From Sutterella sp. (GTDB lineage Bacteria; Pseudomonadota; Gammaproteobacteria; Burkholderiales; Burkholderiaceae_F): a stretch of 5,613 bases of DNA. This document shows positions 1 to 5,613 of this stretch, one piece after another; positions within the stretch are counted from its first letter, which is position 1, and each line of letters starts with the position of its first letter. The position numbers were made by a program, and so were the translations under genes. The stretch is from positions 3,691-9,303 of the forward strand of contig DXSO01000058.1 in NCBI GenBank assembly GCA_019410445.1, written 5' to 3'. The notes below the pieces were generated by a model. It saw only the letters and a list, made by a program, of their open reading frames with translations, was not told the DNA's origin and did no database searches.

Positions 1-1209
1 GCTCGCGCGACCGTGCTGATTGGTAAAGATACCCGCATATCTGGCTATATGCTTGAGGCTGCTTTGCAGGCCGGATTTTCCGCCGCCGGCGTCGACATCG
101 TCTTGTGCGGTCCGGTTCCCACGCCGGCAGTGGCTTATTTGACGAGAGCGCTGCGTTTGGACGCAGGCGTAGTGATTAGTGCAAGCCACAACCCCTATCA
201 GGACAACGGCATTAAGTTCTTTTCGGCCAAAGGAACGAAGCTTCCTGATGCGATCGAAGAGGAAATTGAAGCGGAAATCTCCAAGGGATACCAGTGCGTT
301 CACAGCGACGCTTTGGGCAAGGCAAGGCGTTTGGACGATGCCTGCGGCCGTTACGTAGAGTTCTGCAAAAGCACCTTCCCGACGGGACTTGATCTCAAAG
401 GAATGAAGCTTTATCTCGACTGCGCACATGGGGCGGCATATCACGCGGCTCCTGCGGTTTTCCATGAATTGGGCGCAGACGTCGTCGTTGACGGCGCCGA
501 GCCGGATGGATTCAACATCAATCGCGGCGTGGGGGCTACGCACACCGACGATCTGGCCGAGCGTACGGCAAAGGCCGGAGCCGATTTGGGACTGGCTTTT
601 GACGGCGACGCCGATCGACTGATCATGGCTGACAATCAGGGCAACGTCTACAACGGTGATGCGCTTCTTTACGTGATGGCGCGCGAGCGCATCTGCGGAA
701 CCGGAAAAACCTCCGGCGTCGTGGGCACCTTGATGACCAATTTTGCGCTGGAAAAGCGTTTCCAAGAGCTGGGAATCGGATTTGAACGCGCCAAGGTCGG
801 TGATCGTTATGTCATGGAAAAGCTTTTGGAGAAAGGGTGGCTGTACGGCGGAGAAAGTTCCGGCCATCTGATCGCACTGGACTGCCAGACGACGGGCGAC
901 GGCATTGTGAGCGCGCTGCAGGTGCTTGCGGCCGTTGTCAGTACGGGAAAGAGCCTGTCGGAGCTTACCGCTGATCTGCACTTGATGCCGCAGGTTCTGA
1001 TCAACCGCCGCATTGCCAAAGGGTATGACTGGAAGAGCAATCAACGGTTCGTTGATGCTATTGAGTGTGCCGAGGCGGAGCTTGGCGAGAGCGGTCGCGT
1101 GCTGATTCGTCCTTCCGGGACGGAACCATTGCTTCGCATCATAGTCGAAGCTCAGGACAAAGCATTGGCACAGCGCTTGGCTGAACAGATGGCTCAGAGT
1201 TTGGACTGA
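1..1209 (+). CDS. glmM: Phosphoglucosamine mutase GlmM, 5'-truncated by the window edge
   Basis: This cytoplasmic enzyme converts glucosamine-6-phosphate to glucosamine-1-phosphate, the step before UDP-GlcNAc synthesis for peptidoglycan and LPS. The frame is open from base 1 to the TGA at 1207. It gives 402 residues, beginning just before the conserved GKDTRISGYM segment. By recalled alignment to the 445-residue E. coli protein, about 40 N-terminal residues are missing. The alpha-D-phosphohexomutase landmarks are all present. The phosphoserine loop SASHNP has its catalytic Ser at 184-186, equivalent to E. coli Ser102. The Mg-binding loop DGDADR lies at 601-618, equivalent to Asp241/243/245. 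The sugar-binding GESSGH is at 850-867, and the phosphate-binding RPSGTEP of domain 4 is at 1108-1128. The metal loop reads DGDADR rather than DGDGDR; this Ala is tolerated in the family. GlmM rather than a phosphomannomutase is supported by near-identity to GlmM around residues 8-75. The true start lies outside the window. Its neighbour alaS has its own upstream region after a terminator. Confidence 0.96.
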   Translation, partial: ARATVLIGKDTRISGYMLEAALQAGFSAAGVDIVLCGPVPTPAVAYLTRALRLDAGVVISASHNPYQDNGIKFFSAKGTKLPDAIEEEIEAEISKGYQCVHSDALGKARRLDDACGRYVEFCKSTFPTGLDLKGMKLYLDCAHGAAYHAAPAVFHELGADVVVDGAEPDGFNINRGVGATHTDDLAERTAKAGADLGLAFDGDADRLIMADNQGNVYNGDALLYVMARERICGTGKTSGVVGTLMTNFALEKRFQELGIGFERAKVGDRYVMEKLLEKGWLYGGESSGHLIALDCQTTGDGIVSALQVLAAVVSTGKSLSELTADLHLMPQVLINRRIAKGYDWKSNQRFVDAIECAEAELGESGRVLIRPSGTEPLLRIIVEAQDKALAQRLAEQMAQSLD

Positions 1210-1231
1210 GTTTTTCCGAGAGAACTTCTGC

Positions 1232-1276
1232 AAAGGCGATCGAGCAAACGAAAAAATCTGCTGATCGCCTTTTTTT
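1232..1276 (+). terminator. Intrinsic terminator of glmM
   Basis: A perfect 10-bp stem pairs 1232-1241 (AAAGGCGATC) with 1263-1272 (GATCGCCTTT). Three further pairs, 1243-1245 with 1260-1262, can form across a bulged G at 1242. A run of seven T at 1270-1276 follows the stem. It begins 23 bases after the glmM stop codon, as expected for a Rho-independent terminator. It suggests that alaS is transcribed mainly from its own promoter. There is no matching T-run for the opposite strand, so it should act on + strand transcripts only. Confidence 0.88.
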
Positions 1277-1402
1277 GTATTTCGAAGATATCGGTTTTGC
1301 GATCGGTGCATACGCGATCAAGTGCGGATATCCAGAAGATCTCGAACGCGAAATGCTGTGCCTGAGGTGCAAAAAAGAGCGGATCGCCGCGTTTGCTTCC
1401 TG
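1277..1402. other. Intergenic stretch without a recognisable feature
   Basis: Between the glmM terminator and the putative alaS promoter I see no gene, RNA gene or strong promoter. It holds two GATATC palindromes (1287-1292 and 1327-1332) and two GCGATC copies (1299-1304 and 1314-1319). These are short and could be chance. A 60-codon frame opened by a TTG at 1275 has no ribosome binding site, starts inside the terminator T-run and runs through the alaS leader repeats, so I do not call it. Confidence 0.5.
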
Positions 1403-1408
1403 TAAAAT
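1403..1408 (+). promoter_or_regulatory. Possible -10 box of the alaS promoter
   Basis: TAAAAT matches the sigma-70 -10 consensus TATAAT at five of six positions. It would place a transcription start near 1415, directly in front of the inverted repeats, with a leader of about 75 bases. No good -35 box lies 16-18 bases upstream. A weaker alternative pairs TTGCTT (1393-1398) with AATTGT (1415-1420). The call rests on one hexamer and on its position between a terminator and alaS. Confidence 0.35.
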
Positions 1409-1419
1409 TGAGCGAATTG

Positions 1420-1457
1420 TTGCGGGTGCAAGCCCCGCGGTTTTGTTGCACCCGTAA
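1420..1457 (+). repeat. Imperfect 12-bp inverted repeat in the alaS leader (hairpin B)
   Basis: The arm TTGCGGGTGCAA at 1420-1431 is the reverse complement of TTGCACCCGTAA at 1446-1457 except at one position, which would be a G-U pair in RNA (1422 with 1455). The loop is 14 bases (1432-1445). Beyond a G/G mismatch, two more T-A pairs extend it (1417-1418 with 1459-1460). It sits just after the possible alaS transcription start, so it could be a DNA operator or an RNA hairpin. For E. coli, AlaRS is known to repress its own gene by binding a palindrome flanking the alaS transcription start; a similar role here is inference. Confidence 0.6.
1422..1444 (+). promoter_or_regulatory. Terminator-like hairpin A inside the alaS leader
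   Basis: GCGGG at 1422-1426 pairs with CCCGC at 1434-1438 around a 7-base loop, and GGTTTT follows at 1439-1444. The GC-rich stem and short T-run resemble a weak intrinsic terminator. Its 5' arm lies within the 5' arm of the larger inverted repeat at 1420-1457, so the two cannot form together. It may be a second terminator for glmM read-through or one state of an attenuator. The stem is short and the T-run is only four bases, so its activity is uncertain. Confidence 0.35.
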
Positions 1458-1466
1458 GAAACGGGT
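1450..1466 (+). repeat. Small perfect hairpin C upstream of alaS
   Basis: ACCCGT at 1450-1455 pairs perfectly with ACGGGT at 1461-1466 around the loop AAGAA. Two more pairs (1448-1449 with 1468-1469) are possible across a bulged T at 1467. Its 5' arm is also used by the larger inverted repeat at 1420-1457, so it competes with that structure but is compatible with the terminator-like hairpin at 1422-1438. It ends 24 bases before the annotated alaS start codon. Confidence 0.45.
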
Positions 1467-1490
1467 TGCTATTGGATAACAAAGACTTTT

Positions 1491-4133
1491 ATGAAACCCG
1501 ACACTTACATGACGGCTGCCGAGATTCGCACGGCCTTTCTGAAGTTTTTCGAAAGCAAGGGGCATCCCATTATTGCCTCGAGTCCGGTCATTCCGCAGGA
1601 TGATCCGACGCTTCTTTTCACCAATGCAGGCATGAACCAGTTCAAGGACAACTTCCTCGGACTCGATAAGAGCCTGCAGCGTGCCACCACTGCTCAGAAG
1701 TGCATTCGCGCCGGCGGCAAGCACAACGACTTGGACAATGTCGGGTACACGGCTCGTCACCACACCTTCTTTGAAATGCTCGGCAACTTCAGCTTCGGTG
1801 ACTACTTCAAGCGCGAAGCCATTGCCTGGGCGTGGGAGCTGCTGACTACTGTTTACAAGCTGCCCGCAGAGCGTCTTTGGGTGACCGTCTACATCGAAGA
1901 CGATGAGGCTTATGACATTTGGAACAAGGAAATCGGGGTTCCGGCCGAGCGCATTGTGCGAATTGGCGACAACAAGGGCGCCCGCTACATGTCCGACAAC
2001 TTCTGGATGATGGGCGATACCGGTCCTTGCGGTCCGTGCTCTGAAATCTTCTTTGACCGCGGTCCTAAGATTCAGGGCGGCCCTCCGGGAAGTCCCGACG
2101 AAGACGGCGACCGCTACATGGAAATCTGGAATTTAGTGTTTACGCAGTTTAACCGCGACACTGCCGGCAACATGAATCGTCTGCCCAAGCCCAATATCGA
2201 TACCGGCATGGGTCTTGAGCGTCTGGCTTCGGTGCTGCAGGAAGTCGACACCAACTACGACATTGATCTTTTCCAGAATCTGATGCGTGCGGCCAAGGAA
2301 TCCGTTGAAGCGGCCGGCGCCACGGACGTGGATGCACAGAGTCCGTCTCTGAAGGTGATTGCCGACCACATCCGCTCCTGCGGTTTTGCCGTTGCCGACG
2401 GTGTCACCCCCGGCAATGAAGGTCGTGCTTACGTGATCCGCCGCATCTGCCGCCGCGCGATTCGCCACGGCTACAAGCTGGGCGCTCGCGGTCCGTTCTT
2501 CTACAAGTTGATCGAGCCGCTCGCACGTGAAATGGGCGATATTTATCCGGAAATCAAGAATCCGAAGATTGCAGAAGTGATTCGTGCCGAAGAAGAACGC
2601 TTCCTGCAGACGCTCTCCAACGGCATGCAGATTCTCGAAGAAGCCATGGCCGACTGCAAGGACGGCGTGCTGCCCGGCGAAATCGCCTTCAAGCTGCACG
2701 ACACATACGGCTTCCCGGTGGATCTGACCGCAGACGTTTGTCGCGAACGCGGCTTGACCGTTGATACCGAGGGTTTCGAAGCCTGCATGCAGGAGCAAAA
2801 GAACAAGGCTCGCGCCGCCGGCAAATTCAAAATCGCCGCCGACGTGCTCTTTACGGGTGACAACAACGAATTCGTGGGCTACGACACTTTGCAGGCCGAT
2901 GAAGCCAAGGTGCTGGCTCTCTACAAGGACGGCATTCAGGTCGAGCAGGCTCAGGCCGGCGACGACGTGCTCGTCATTCTTGACAAGACTCCGTTCTATG
3001 CGGAAATGGGCGGTCAGGTCGGTGACGCAGGCGTGCTTGAAAACGGCACGACGCTGCTGAGCGTACGGGATTGCCTGAAGCTCAAGGCAAGCGTATTTAG
3101 CCACGTGGCTCACGTCTGCGAAGGCGAAGTCAAGACGGGCGATGTATTCAAGGCCGTGGTTGACGCCAAGCGCCGCGAGGCCATTATGCGCAACCACTCC
3201 GCTACGCACATCATGCACAAGGCGCTGCGTGAAGTGCTCGGCGAACACGTTGCTCAGAAGGGCAGCCTGGTCAATGAGTCCGTGACACGTTTTGACTTCC
3301 ATCACGACAAGCCGATGACGGCTGATGAAATTCGTCAGGTCGAGGCGATTGTCAACGCGGAGATTCTGGCCAATACGCCGGTGCAGTGCCGCGTGATGTC
3401 GATTGAGGATGCGCGCAAGACCGGTGCAACGATGCTTTTCGGCGAAAAGTACGGCGAGACCGTGCGCGTACTCAACATCGGTACGTCAATTGAGTTGTGC
3501 GGTGGCACGCATGTGGCTCGTACGGGTGATATCGGCGCGTTCAAGATCATCAGCGAAGCCGGTATTTCCGCTGGCGTGCGTCGTGTGGAAGCTGTAACGG
3601 GCTTTAATGCCGTTGAGCTGATGCAGCACAATGCTGATTTGCTGGCGACCTCGGCCGCCAAGTTCAAGGCTCCGGCCGATGAGCTGCCCGAGAAGATCGA
3701 TCATCTCGGCGAAACGGTCAAGCGACTGGAAAAGGAACTGGCCGAAGCCAAGGCTAAGCTTGCCGCCAAGCAGGGCGACGAGGCTCTTGGCGCTGCGGTT
3801 GACGTGGGCGGAGTCAAGGTGCTCTTGGCCACACTCGAAGGCATTGATGCGAAGACGCTGCGCGAAACGATGGATAAGTTCAAGTGCAAGCTCGGCAGCG
3901 CCGTGATTGTTCTGGCCGTGACCGGCGGCGAGAAGGTTCAGCTGTGTGCCGGCGTCACCAAGGATCTCGTCGGCAGGATCAAGGCTGGAGAACTCGTCAA
4001 CTTTGTGGCTGCTCAGTGCGGCGGCAAGGGCGGCGGCAAGCCCGATATGGCCATGGCCGGCGCAACCGATGCGGCGGCTATTCCGGCGGCGCTCGAAAGC
4101 GCTCGCACCTGGATTGCCGAGAAGCTGGCCTGA
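1491..4133 (+). CDS. alaS: Alanine--tRNA ligase (AlaRS), complete
   Basis: This cytoplasmic class II synthetase charges tRNA-Ala with alanine and clears mischarged Ser/Gly-tRNA-Ala. It has 880 residues (E. coli 876) and all domains in order. The catalytic core holds class II motif 2 at residues 89-107 (RHHTFFEMLGNFSFGDYF) and motif 3 at 238-245 (TGMGLERL). The editing domain has PFYAEMGGQVGD at 501-512 and the Zn-type ligands His569, His573 (HSATH), Cys670 and His674 (CGGTH). A charged coiled-coil linker lies near 731-765. The C-Ala domain ends in GGKGGGKPDMAMAG at 844-857. The ATG at 1491 is the first in frame and matches the family length. An ATG at 1509 gives MTAAEIR, which also fits the usual N-terminus. 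Neither has a good Shine-Dalgarno; the best is GGA at 1474-1476, 14 bases away. The structured leader upstream suggests autoregulation (inference). The TusA-family gene follows after one base. Nothing is broken or missing. Confidence 0.98.
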   Translation: MKPDTYMTAAEIRTAFLKFFESKGHPIIASSPVIPQDDPTLLFTNAGMNQFKDNFLGLDKSLQRATTAQKCIRAGGKHNDLDNVGYTARHHTFFEMLGNFSFGDYFKREAIAWAWELLTTVYKLPAERLWVTVYIEDDEAYDIWNKEIGVPAERIVRIGDNKGARYMSDNFWMMGDTGPCGPCSEIFFDRGPKIQGGPPGSPDEDGDRYMEIWNLVFTQFNRDTAGNMNRLPKPNIDTGMGLERLASVLQEVDTNYDIDLFQNLMRAAKESVEAAGATDVDAQSPSLKVIADHIRSCGFAVADGVTPGNEGRAYVIRRICRRAIRHGYKLGARGPFFYKLIEPLAREMGDIYPEIKNPKIAEVIRAEEERFLQTLSNGMQILEEAMADCKDGVLPGEIAFKLHDTYGFPVDLTADVCRERGLTVDTEGFEACMQEQKNKARAAGKFKIAADVLFTGDNNEFVGYDTLQADEAKVLALYKDGIQVEQAQAGDDVLVILDKTPFYAEMGGQVGDAGVLENGTTLLSVRDCLKLKASVFSHVAHVCEGEVKTGDVFKAVVDAKRREAIMRNHSATHIMHKALREVLGEHVAQKGSLVNESVTRFDFHHDKPMTADEIRQVEAIVNAEILANTPVQCRVMSIEDARKTGATMLFGEKYGETVRVLNIGTSIELCGGTHVARTGDIGAFKIISEAGISAGVRRVEAVTGFNAVELMQHNADLLATSAAKFKAPADELPEKIDHLGETVKRLEKELAEAKAKLAAKQGDEALGAAVDVGGVKVLLATLEGIDAKTLRETMDKFKCKLGSAVIVLAVTGGEKVQLCAGVTKDLVGRIKAGELVNFVAAQCGGKGGGKPDMAMAGATDAAAIPAALESARTWIAEKLA
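4119..4124 (+). promoter_or_regulatory. Ribosome binding site of the TusA-family gene
   Basis: GAGAAG lies 10 bases before the ATG at 4135, within the last codons of alaS. It supports the 75-residue start over the longer in-frame reading and suggests translation coupled to the end of alaS. Confidence 0.5.
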
Positions 4134-4134
4134 G

Positions 4135-4362
4135 ATGAGCGAAGTTTTGGACTGCTGCGGGCTGAAATGTCCGCAGCCGGTGCTTAAGGCTAAAAGAGCA
4201 CTCAAAACGATCGAAGTCGGTCAGAGTCTTCAGATTCTGACCGATGATCCGCACGCTATTGAGGACTTGAATGTTTTCTGTCGTCAGGGCGGGCACAGCA
4301 TGCTTGTTCAGCAGACGGACGCACAGGGAAAAACACTGCATCAGATCCGTAAGGAGCACTGA
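4135..4362 (+). CDS. TusA/SirA-family sulfur-carrier protein
   Basis: This is a small 75-residue protein of the TusA (SirA/YedF) family. Family members carry a persulfide on the Cys of a CPxP motif and relay sulfur, for example to tRNA 2-thiouridylation or molybdenum cofactor synthesis. The motif GLKCPQPVLKAKRAL begins at residue 9 with the candidate Cys12. The later segment TDDPHAIEDLNVFCRQGGH (residues 36-54) is the typical second half of the fold and contains Cys49. Two extra cysteines, Cys7 and Cys8, sit just before the motif. The ATG at 4135 is one base after the alaS stop, and GAGAAG at 4119-4124 is a reasonable ribosome binding site 10 bases upstream. A longer in-frame reading from 3946 lies inside alaS and has no family similarity, so I reject it. 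The gene is surely co-transcribed with alaS. Whether it is the true TusA of tRNA thiolation or a paralogue cannot be told from sequence alone, so no symbol is given. Confidence 0.92.
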   Translation: MSEVLDCCGLKCPQPVLKAKRALKTIEVGQSLQILTDDPHAIEDLNVFCRQGGHSMLVQQTDAQGKTLHQIRKEH

Positions 4363-4363
4363 A

Positions 4364-4389
4364 AAAAGCCGTGTTTTGACAGCGCTTTT
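4364..4389. terminator. Weak, possibly bidirectional terminator between the convergent genes
   Basis: AAAAGC (4364-4369) pairs with GCTTTT (4384-4389) around a 14-base loop, two bases after the TusA-family stop codon. Read on the - strand, the arm ends in a run of six T (4362-4367), so it could end tamB transcription. On the + strand four T close the stem. The stem is only 6 bp with two GC pairs, so it may act together with the longer inverted repeat beside it. Confidence 0.4.
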
Positions 4390-4391
4390 CA

Positions 4392-4424
4392 TCGGCCTTT
4401 GTCGGGAATCCCGACAAAGGCCGA
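4392..4424. repeat. Perfect 15-bp inverted repeat in the convergent spacer
   Basis: TCGGCCTTTGTCGGG (4392-4406) is the exact reverse complement of CCCGACAAAGGCCGA (4410-4424), with the 3-base loop AAT. This gives a very stable hairpin on either strand, 29 bases after the TusA-family stop and 14 bases past the tamB stop on the other strand. No T-run follows on either strand (AAATATT on +, TGAAAAG on -), so it is not a textbook intrinsic terminator. It probably ends or protects the 3' ends of both converging transcripts. It could also be a member of a dispersed repeat family. Confidence 0.75.
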
Positions 4425-4438
4425 AATATTATCTGCGG

Positions 4439-5613
4439 CTAGAACTCAAACGAGTAGAGAAGGTCCAGACTTTGCGCCGTACCGGAGCTGGCTTCGACAA
4501 AAAGGCGTGCCATCAGACGATATCGAAGCGTGAGCGTAGCGATGGAGTCGAAAATGCCCATGGCGTATTTCACCTGCAATCCCGGCAGTACGTAGCCGCT
4601 GACCACAAGCTGAGAGTCATTTCCGCTGCCTTTTGTGGAGATGTTTAACTCGCTGATGCGCAGCATTTGTCCAATGTCGGAAACCAACTGTCCGGTTTGA
4701 GACAGTCCCAGACCGAGCAGTGCGGAAGTGAGCATGGTGTTGTCGCTGTCGACGGCCGTATCGAGTCCTTGTCCGCGGATGATGTACGAAATGGCGTTGG
4801 CCTGAGACATGGCCGGCGATGTGAAAAGTTCCGTTTGCGGAGCATCGCTCGGTCCTGTGATTCGAATGCCGGCCGTGACGCCGTCTTCAATGGTTTCCGG
4901 GTTGCGAATGGCTTCAAAATCCAGAATGGGTTTTGAAACCGGTCCGGCGAAAGTGAGATTGCCTTTGTTGATGACGAGATCCTGCCCGTAGGCGTTAAAG
5001 GTTCCGTTGACCAGTTTGATCGTGCCGTTGAGCCCGAGCGTTTGATTGTTTTGAGAGACGGCAACGGCGCCCTGCAGTTCGCTTTTGAGACCAAAGGCTG
5101 AAAGATTGACGTCTTGCCCCAGGTGAATCATCAGCGAACTTTCAATTTGCAGGGGAGTGCGAATGCGTACTGCCACTTGATCGGGAGTAATGATTTCCTC
5201 GTCTTCCGAAGCTGAGACGGCACCGGTGGGCAAATCCTGAACCGTGATGCGCGCCTGATTGATTTGGATGCTTCCGGAAAGTTTGAGCGTTTTGAGCGAA
5301 ATGCGGGCCTCCACGTCCGGACTGATGTGCGCGGTGACGTAAGGCGGCATGGAGACGCGGATTTTGTTGGCCTTGACGGCCACCTTGGCAGTGGGTTTCT
5401 GGGGATTGGTCCACTCGGCGGTGCCCGTCACCGAGATGGGGCCTTGTTCGGTATTGAGATCGGCAATGAGTTCCGACTGATCGCCGTTAAAGTGCAGCAT
5501 GACGTTTGAAGAGCGCATGTCGAGCGGGACGGCTTGGCCTTGAGCGGAAAAGTCGTTGAGATTGACGCTGCCGTAAAGAGTCGGTTTTTGAAGCGTTCCT
5601 GCCGGTCGAATAT
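4439..5613 (-). CDS. tamB: TamB, C-terminal part, truncated by the window edge
   Basis: TamB is anchored in the inner membrane and spans the periplasm. It works with the outer-membrane BamA-like protein TamA and is linked to outer-membrane protein assembly and to phospholipid transport to the outer membrane. The frame is open from the right edge to a TAG at 4441-4439, giving 390 complete residues. The E. coli protein has about 1259, so this is roughly the last third and the start codon lies beyond the window; the ATG at 5518 is internal. The C-terminal DUF490 (PF04357) domain is clear: beta-rich repeats, ALLGLGLSQTG, VVSGYVLPGLQVKYAMGIFD, then IATLTLRYRLMARLFVEA and a terminal LLYSFEF ending in Phe. 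This closely matches the end of E. coli TamB. The visible part has no transmembrane segment or catalytic motif, as expected, since the anchor is N-terminal. It converges on the alaS unit and is not part of it. A tamA gene would be expected upstream, outside the window. Confidence 0.95.
   Translation of the reverse strand, partial: IRPAGTLQKPTLYGSVNLNDFSAQGQAVPLDMRSSNVMLHFNGDQSELIADLNTEQGPISVTGTAEWTNPQKPTAKVAVKANKIRVSMPPYVTAHISPDVEARISLKTLKLSGSIQINQARITVQDLPTGAVSASEDEEIITPDQVAVRIRTPLQIESSLMIHLGQDVNLSAFGLKSELQGAVAVSQNNQTLGLNGTIKLVNGTFNAYGQDLVINKGNLTFAGPVSKPILDFEAIRNPETIEDGVTAGIRITGPSDAPQTELFTSPAMSQANAISYIIRGQGLDTAVDSDNTMLTSALLGLGLSQTGQLVSDIGQMLRISELNISTKGSGNDSQLVVSGYVLPGLQVKYAMGIFDSIATLTLRYRLMARLFVEASSGTAQSLDLLYSFEF

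Noticed and set aside
601..618. DGDADR instead of DGDGDR in the GlmM metal loop, considered as a sign of altered function
   Set aside because: The three metal-binding Asp residues are kept, and Ala at this position occurs in working phosphohexomutases.
1422..1440. A T-box-like stretch (GGGTG...CCGCGG) upstream of alaS
   Set aside because: It resembles the T-box antiterminator core, but the spacing is wrong, I see no Stem I or specifier loop upstream, and T-boxes are not expected in this kind of proteobacterium.
1275..1457. A 60-codon + strand frame between glmM and alaS with a CLRC motif
   Set aside because: It needs a TTG start inside the glmM terminator T-run, has no ribosome binding site, and overlaps the putative promoter and leader repeats. 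No family similarity is recognised.
1194..1763. A 189-residue - strand frame across the glmM end, the intergenic region and the alaS start
   Set aside because: It overlaps two well-supported genes and a terminator and shows no recognisable domain; it looks like an antisense shadow.
2133..3305. A long (390-residue) - strand frame inside alaS
   Set aside because: It is wholly antisense to a well-conserved alaS. Long antisense frames are common opposite GC-rich coding DNA, and the translation resembles no family I know.
3946..4134. An N-terminal extension of the TusA-family protein into alaS
   Set aside because: The added 63 residues are an out-of-frame reading of the alaS C-Ala region, and family members start where the 4135 ATG does.
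3486..4205. A 239-residue - strand frame opposite the end of alaS
   Set aside because: It is antisense to the AlaRS editing and C-Ala domains and to the start of the TusA-family gene, with no recognisable motif.

Overview
The window is 5.6 kb of ordinary proteobacterial housekeeping DNA. It holds the 3' part of glmM (phosphoglucosamine mutase, + strand), a 281-base intergenic region, a complete alaS (alanyl-tRNA synthetase, +), a small TusA/SirA-family gene one base after alaS (+), a 76-base convergent spacer, and the 3' part of a tamB gene (translocation and assembly module inner-membrane protein, - strand, entering from the right edge). The GC content is moderately high. The proteins look Gram-negative: TamB exists only in bacteria with an outer membrane, and GlmM and AlaS align almost without gaps to what I recall of the E. 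coli proteins. The gene order is not that of E. coli. I infer a betaproteobacterium, perhaps of the Burkholderiales/Sutterella type, but this is a guess from style and context.

Layout: positions 1-1209 are glmM, missing about 40 N-terminal codons and ending in a clear intrinsic terminator at 1232-1276. Positions 1277-1402 show no convincing feature. Positions 1403-1490 look like the alaS control region: a possible -10 box, then an imperfect 12-bp inverted repeat overlapped by two smaller hairpins that cannot form together with it. alaS (1491-4133) and the tusA-like gene (4135-4362) form an obvious two-gene transcription unit. The spacer 4363-4438 carries a short A/T-flanked hairpin and a perfect 15-bp inverted repeat, placed to end the converging transcripts.

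The genes belong to separate processes: amino-sugar supply for peptidoglycan and LPS (glmM), tRNA-Ala charging (alaS), a sulfur-carrier/sulfurtransferase-like protein (tusA family) and envelope biogenesis or phospholipid transport (tamB). I see no mobile element, CRISPR array, toxin-antitoxin pair, phage gene or broken gene. The most interesting signal is the structured alaS leader, which would suit autoregulation. I do not see a novel multi-gene system.
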